Of a stretch of 7,697 nucleotides of DNA, positions 5,017-7,697 are shown in pieces. The notes beneath the pieces were generated by a model. It was not told the origin of the DNA, did not search any database, and saw only the letters and a program-made list of their open reading frames with translations. The position numbers were made by a program, and so were the translations under genes. The stretch is from Allomuricauda sp. (GTDB lineage: Bacteria; Bacteroidota; Bacteroidia; Flavobacteriales; Flavobacteriaceae). The DNA lies in contig JANQOD010000106.1 in assembly GCA_028289745.1 (NCBI GenBank), positions 1 through 7,697 on the forward strand, in the 5' to 3' direction. Every line of letters starts with the position of its first letter. Position 1 is the first letter of the stretch.

Positions 5017-5742
5017 TTACATCTTTTGGGTATAGTGGTTGTAATCTTTCAAAACGGTATCAAGGTACTCTTTGTCATAGAGGTTTGAATCGGTCTTCAG
5101 TATGCTGTCAACCTTTATTCTCAATGCTTTCAAGGTCTTAAAGTCATTACTCTTTCTTGCGATACGATAGGTCTCTTTAATAAGGCGTACATCTTTGTCG
5201 GTCAATAGTGTTACATTGGTAAATAGGGGTTCGTACTTGTCTTCCACTTCCTCTAAAATGGTATGGGAGACCTTCACCTTGTTCTTTGTTGAAATCACAA
5301 CGGTACCGGCAGCCGCATCGCCCAAACGTTGTCGTCTTTCGGTAAATAAAATGGTAAGCAAGCCCACTGAGCCGACAAAAAGCCAGATATCGACCAAACG
5401 AAGCATCCACCTGACCAAATAATTGCTCCAATGCACCGGGGTTCCATCGAGGCGAACCACCCGCATTTTCAACAACATCTTCCCTACGGTCTGGCCATTG
5501 AAAATACTGTGCATCAAAAGGCTGTAGAACATGGCGGGAAGAAATATCAACCCGACCAAACCGCGCTGTGTCCATCTATCCTCATACACATAGCCTATCG
5601 CATCACCGATAACGTTTACCAAAATGGCATAGAGATATAGAATGAAAGCATCGACCAAAAAAGAGATTATACGTTCACCTATGCTGACGATTTTATAATC
5701 TAGATTGACATTTTGCGTTGTATTGATTTGAAGGTTGCCCAT
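5017..5742 (-). CDS. RDD family membrane protein with a 90-residue cytoplasmic tail
   Basis: This is a 241-residue membrane protein of the RDD family. The N-terminal helix carries the defining R and D (ERIISFLVDAFILYLYA, R24 and D31). A second helix is at about 61-80. The conserved loop GQTVGKMLLKMRVVRLDGTP (83-102) follows, then a third hydrophobic segment (about 109-133) containing RLVD, and the closing motif RQRLGDAAAGTVVI (137-150). Residues 151-241 form a charged, helix-rich tail unlike the core domain. The biochemical role of RDD proteins is mostly unknown; Na+/H+ exchange has been reported for one member. Here it lies 34 bp from the divergent SpoIIM-family gene, a pairing that recurs across Bacteroidota and Actinobacteria, and 1 nt before the TRIC gene. 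The start at ATG 5742 gives a short soluble N-terminus before helix 1, normal for the family. Confidence 0.9.
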   Translation of the reverse strand: MGNLQINTTQNVNLDYKIVSIGERIISFLVDAFILYLYAILVNVIGDAIGYVYEDRWTQRGLVGLIFLPAMFYSLLMHSIFNGQTVGKMLLKMRVVRLDGTPVHWSNYLVRWMLRLVDIWLFVGSVGLLTILFTERRQRLGDAAAGTVVISTKNKVKVSHTILEEVEDKYEPLFTNVTLLTDKDVRLIKETYRIARKSNDFKTLKALRIKVDSILKTDSNLYDKEYLDTVLKDYNHYTQKM

Positions 5743-5757
5743 TAAGCACTACATTTA
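5727..5757 (+). promoter_or_regulatory. Candidate Bacteroidota-type promoter for the SpoIIM-led operon
   Basis: TTTG at 5727-5730 is followed after 19 nt by TACATTTA at 5750-5757. This fits TTTG-N19-TAnnTTTG with one mismatch in the last base. The -33 part lies inside the first codons of the divergent RDD gene, so it would overlap that gene's own leader. A start site about 5 nt downstream would leave a leader of roughly 14-16 nt before ATG 5777. Confidence 0.4.
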
Positions 5758-5762
5758 ACTTT

Positions 5763-5767
5763 AAGGA
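5763..5767 (+). promoter_or_regulatory. Shine-Dalgarno-like AAGGA before the SpoIIM-family gene
   Basis: AAGGA lies 9 nt before ATG 5777 and could pair with the UCCUU part of the 16S rRNA tail. It is the clearest such site in the window; most other genes here have none, as is usual in Bacteroidota. It supports 5777 as the start. Confidence 0.35.
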
Positions 5768-5776
5768 AACGATTTT

Positions 5777-6751
5777 ATGCGCGAAGCTGCCTTTGTCAAG
5801 CAAAATAAAGAAAAATGGATAGCTTTTGAAAAGGCCATCAACCTCGGCTCAAAAACCGATCCCGACGAACTGGCCGATGGGTACATCCAACTCACCAATG
5901 ACTTGGCCTATGCGCAAACCTATTACGCCGAAAGCAAGACATTATTGTATTTGAACGCCCTTGCTTCACAGGCACATCAAAAAATCTACAAGAACAAGAA
6001 AGAGAACCGCAATCGGATCATTGATTTCTGGGGATATGAATTTCCCCGATTTTTCAAACAATACCATAACACCTTGGGGGTATCTTTTTTGATTTTTGCG
6101 GTCGCCACCGCGATTGGTGCCATCTCGGCATTGAACGATTCAACTTTCGTACGGTTGATATTGGGTGATGCCTATGTGAACGAAACCTTGAACAACATCG
6201 CCAATGGAGACCCAACGGCCATTTACAAAAGCGGTAGTGAAATCGGTACTTTTTTGGGCATTACCATCAACAATATACGCGTGGCATTTCTCGCATTCGC
6301 CTTTGGCGTCATTACAAGTATCGGAACAGCCTACATCTTGTTCAGCAATGGGGTGATGCTCGGGGCCTTCATCACTTTCTTCTATACCAAGGGCGTATTT
6401 TTAGAGGCCAACAAGCAGATTTGGCTTCACGGTACCATTGAGATCTCGGTCATTATCATAGCGGGTTGTGCAGGCCTCATCATGGGCAATGGCATTCTTT
6501 TTCCCAAGACCTTTTCAAGGCGGGTATCGTTCATGAAAGGGGCCAAAGATGGGCTTAAAGTGGTCGTCAGCACCATTCCCTTTTTCATCATAGCAGGGTT
6601 TATAGAGGGGTTCATCACCCGTTATTCAGACATGCCCAATTGGCTTGCTTTTACCATTATTTGGGCTTCGTTGACCTTGATCGTATTTTATTATGTGCTA
6701 TACCCCATCCTATTAAATAAAATAGATGCAGAAAAATTACATAGAGCTTAG
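5777..6751 (+). CDS. SpoIIM (DUF95) family integral membrane protein
   Basis: This 324-residue protein belongs to the family named after Bacillus stage II sporulation protein M, but in non-sporulating Bacteroidota it has nothing to do with sporulation. A soluble, helical N-terminal part (about 1-95, starting MREAAFVKQNKEKWIAFEKA) precedes hydrophobic helices at about 100-118, 166-189, 193-205, 220-242, 265-283 and 292-315. Family motifs are NNIRVAFLAFAFG (165-177), NGVMLGAF (191-198), HGTIEISVIIIAGCAGLIMG (218-237, with H218 and E222 in the membrane) and PFFIIAGFIEGFIT near 271-284. The ATG at 5777 has an AAGGA upstream. The gene overlaps the next one by 26 nt and stands 34 bp from the divergent RDD gene. 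This neighbourhood is typical of clusters that also encode DUF4129, MoxR ATPase and DUF58 proteins, so a role in a membrane complex with those partners is inferred. Molecular activity is unknown. Confidence 0.9.
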   Translation: MREAAFVKQNKEKWIAFEKAINLGSKTDPDELADGYIQLTNDLAYAQTYYAESKTLLYLNALASQAHQKIYKNKKENRNRIIDFWGYEFPRFFKQYHNTLGVSFLIFAVATAIGAISALNDSTFVRLILGDAYVNETLNNIANGDPTAIYKSGSEIGTFLGITINNIRVAFLAFAFGVITSIGTAYILFSNGVMLGAFITFFYTKGVFLEANKQIWLHGTIEISVIIIAGCAGLIMGNGILFPKTFSRRVSFMKGAKDGLKVVVSTIPFFIIAGFIEGFITRYSDMPNWLAFTIIWASLTLIVFYYVLYPILLNKIDAEKLHRA

Positions 6752-7664
6752 AATTAACCGTGATTTTGGTGACATCATCACCGCCTATTTTGATTTCTTC
6801 AAGCAGAACATCAAAAAGTTCACCAATGTTTTTATTAGTTATAATGGTGTTTTTTTGGTCGGCTTATTGATTGCGAGTTACCTGCTTGTCTCAGGATTTA
6901 TAGGCATGATCGCCTATGAAAATAACGCAGATTTCAACAATACCGCGGGCCTCGATGAAAAGTATGTCATCTATATGATTGCCGGCGGGATCATTTTCTT
7001 CGTCATTTTCTTGATGGTCGGGGTTTTGAATTATGGTTTGGCCACCAGCTATATGATTTGCTATGAAAAGAACAAAGGCCAAAATTTTGAGAAGAAAATG
7101 GTTTGGGAGCATACCAAGAATCGCTTTGGCAGCATCGTTGTTTTCGTGCTGTTGTTGATCCTTGTTTTTCTTGTGTTCATGGTCGTGGCCATCGTTTTGG
7201 CGTTTATTCCTTTGTTGGGGCTTTTTGCCCAGTATATCATTCAATATTTTATGGTTTCTTGGCTCGGAGTCTCTTTTTTCAGCATGCTGGAAGAGAATCG
7301 TGGCGTAGGTGAAGCCTTGAGCGAGGGCTGGCGCTTGGTTATTGACAATTTCTGGAAAGCCATTGGTGTCAACTTTGTAATGGGACTGCTGTTGGGCATT
7401 TTGATCATGTTGGCCATGGTGGTACCGGGGGTGTTGGTGGGCATCTATACTTTTCATGTGGTCGAGAACAATGTCGATTACGCTGCTTCAATAGTGGCAA
7501 CAGTGGTATATACCTTGGGAACCTGCCTTTTTCTGGTCATTTCAGTGTACGGCCAGTGCCTGACCCAATTTGTGAACGGTATTCTCTATTATGCACTACA
7601 TGAAAAAACATATAACCAGAACGCCCGTAGCAAAATTGAACAAATAGGAAGTACCCCAGAGTGA
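6726..7664 (+). CDS. Six-helix membrane protein of the SpoIIM/RDD cluster, function unknown
   Basis: This 312-residue protein has a short amphipathic N-terminus (IELRINRDFGDIITAYFDFF, 6-25) and hydrophobic helices at about 42-63, 82-107, 137-160, 161-188, 212-240 and 255-280, then a charged tail (LHEKTYNQNARSKIEQIG). The N-terminal segment and the loop EALSEGWRLVIDNFWKAIGV (196-215) resemble the repeated segment seen in membrane domains of the glycerophosphodiester-phosphodiesterase-membrane/DUF975 kind, where a sequence like W-x-L-x-x-x-N-F-W leads into each helix pair. No catalytic motif is visible. The ATG at 6726 lies 26 nt inside the SpoIIM gene; later starts would remove the conserved N-terminal helix, so I accept the overlap. 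Its TGA overlaps the GTG of the next gene. It is probably part of the same membrane complex as the SpoIIM-family protein. Confidence 0.82.
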   Translation: MQKNYIELRINRDFGDIITAYFDFFKQNIKKFTNVFISYNGVFLVGLLIASYLLVSGFIGMIAYENNADFNNTAGLDEKYVIYMIAGGIIFFVIFLMVGVLNYGLATSYMICYEKNKGQNFEKKMVWEHTKNRFGSIVVFVLLLILVFLVFMVVAIVLAFIPLLGLFAQYIIQYFMVSWLGVSFFSMLEENRGVGEALSEGWRLVIDNFWKAIGVNFVMGLLLGILIMLAMVVPGVLVGIYTFHVVENNVDYAASIVATVVYTLGTCLFLVISVYGQCLTQFVNGILYYALHEKTYNQNARSKIEQIGSTPE

Positions 7665-7697
7665 AGAATTTACTGCCCTATATCATACTGTTCTGCT
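7661..7697 (+). CDS. Start of a further gene in the operon, cut by the window edge (probable secreted or membrane protein)
   Basis: A GTG at 7661 overlaps the TGA of the preceding gene in the arrangement GTGA and opens a frame to the window end (12 codons, MKNLLPYIILFC with GTG read as Met). One lysine followed by a hydrophobic run looks like the beginning of a signal peptide or first membrane helix. In related clusters the gene at this place encodes a DUF4129-domain membrane protein, which is the expected identity; too little is present to confirm it. Confidence 0.55.
   Translation, partial: MKNLLPYIILFC

Noticed and set aside
5772..5799. TTGACA-N16-TAAAAT on the minus strand, resembling an E. 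coli sigma-70 promoter for the RDD gene.
   Set aside because: The Bacteroidota primary sigma factor does not favour this consensus, and the site lies within the SpoIIM coding start; kept only as a curiosity.
5777..6751. A sporulation role suggested by the SpoIIM name.
   Set aside because: The rest of the window points to a non-sporulating Bacteroidota and the neighbourhood is RDD/membrane cluster; the name reflects family history only.
6891..7457. A 188-codon minus-strand ORF opposite the six-helix membrane protein.
   Set aside because: Very rich in His, Gln, Asn and Asp, as expected for the complement of codons for hydrophobic residues; the plus-strand frame is the real gene.

Overview
The window looks like a stretch of core chromosome from a marine Flavobacteriaceae-type Bacteroidota. 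The evidence is the family make-up (flavobacterial forms of NDH-2, CoA pyrophosphatase, lipoprotein cyclophilin, and the SpoIIM/RDD membrane cluster), mostly absent Shine-Dalgarno sequences, TAnnTTTG-like promoter elements and a moderate GC content judged by eye. A Muricauda/Flagellimonas-like genus would fit, but that is a guess from memory. I see no RNA genes, CRISPR array, insertion sequence or phage genes.

Layout. (1) 1-762, minus: N-terminal 254 codons of a type II NADH dehydrogenase that runs off the left edge. (2) 763-1062: about 300 bp of divergent intergenic DNA with a possible 48-codon ORF, a hairpin and a short palindrome. (3) 1063-2203, plus: an ECF sigma factor (GTG start) followed 4 nt later by a four-helix membrane protein, probably its regulatory partner. 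(4) 2200-3688, minus: a CoA-pyrophosphatase-type NUDIX hydrolase followed by a PlsC-fold acyltransferase with atypical catalytic motifs. (5) 3687-4403, plus: a lipoprotein cyclophilin whose ATG shares a CATG palindrome with the ATG of the divergent NUDIX gene. (6) 4398-5742, minus: an RDD-family membrane protein followed 1 nt later by a TRIC/UPF0126 channel-like protein. (7) 5777-7697, plus: a SpoIIM (DUF95) family membrane protein, overlapping by 26 nt a six-helix membrane protein, overlapping by 4 nt (GTGA) the start of a further gene cut by the right edge.

The genes are packed very tightly. Two convergent pairs overlap at their stop codons, one divergent pair overlaps at its start codons, and the RDD/SpoIIM pair is separated by only 34 bp. 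The most system-like part is the right half. RDD + SpoIIM + multi-helix membrane protein is the membrane portion of a recurring cluster that elsewhere continues with DUF4129, MoxR AAA ATPase and DUF58 genes; those would lie just beyond the right edge and are not visible here. The sigma/membrane-protein pair and the acyltransferase with altered motifs are the other places where the sequence departs from textbook families.
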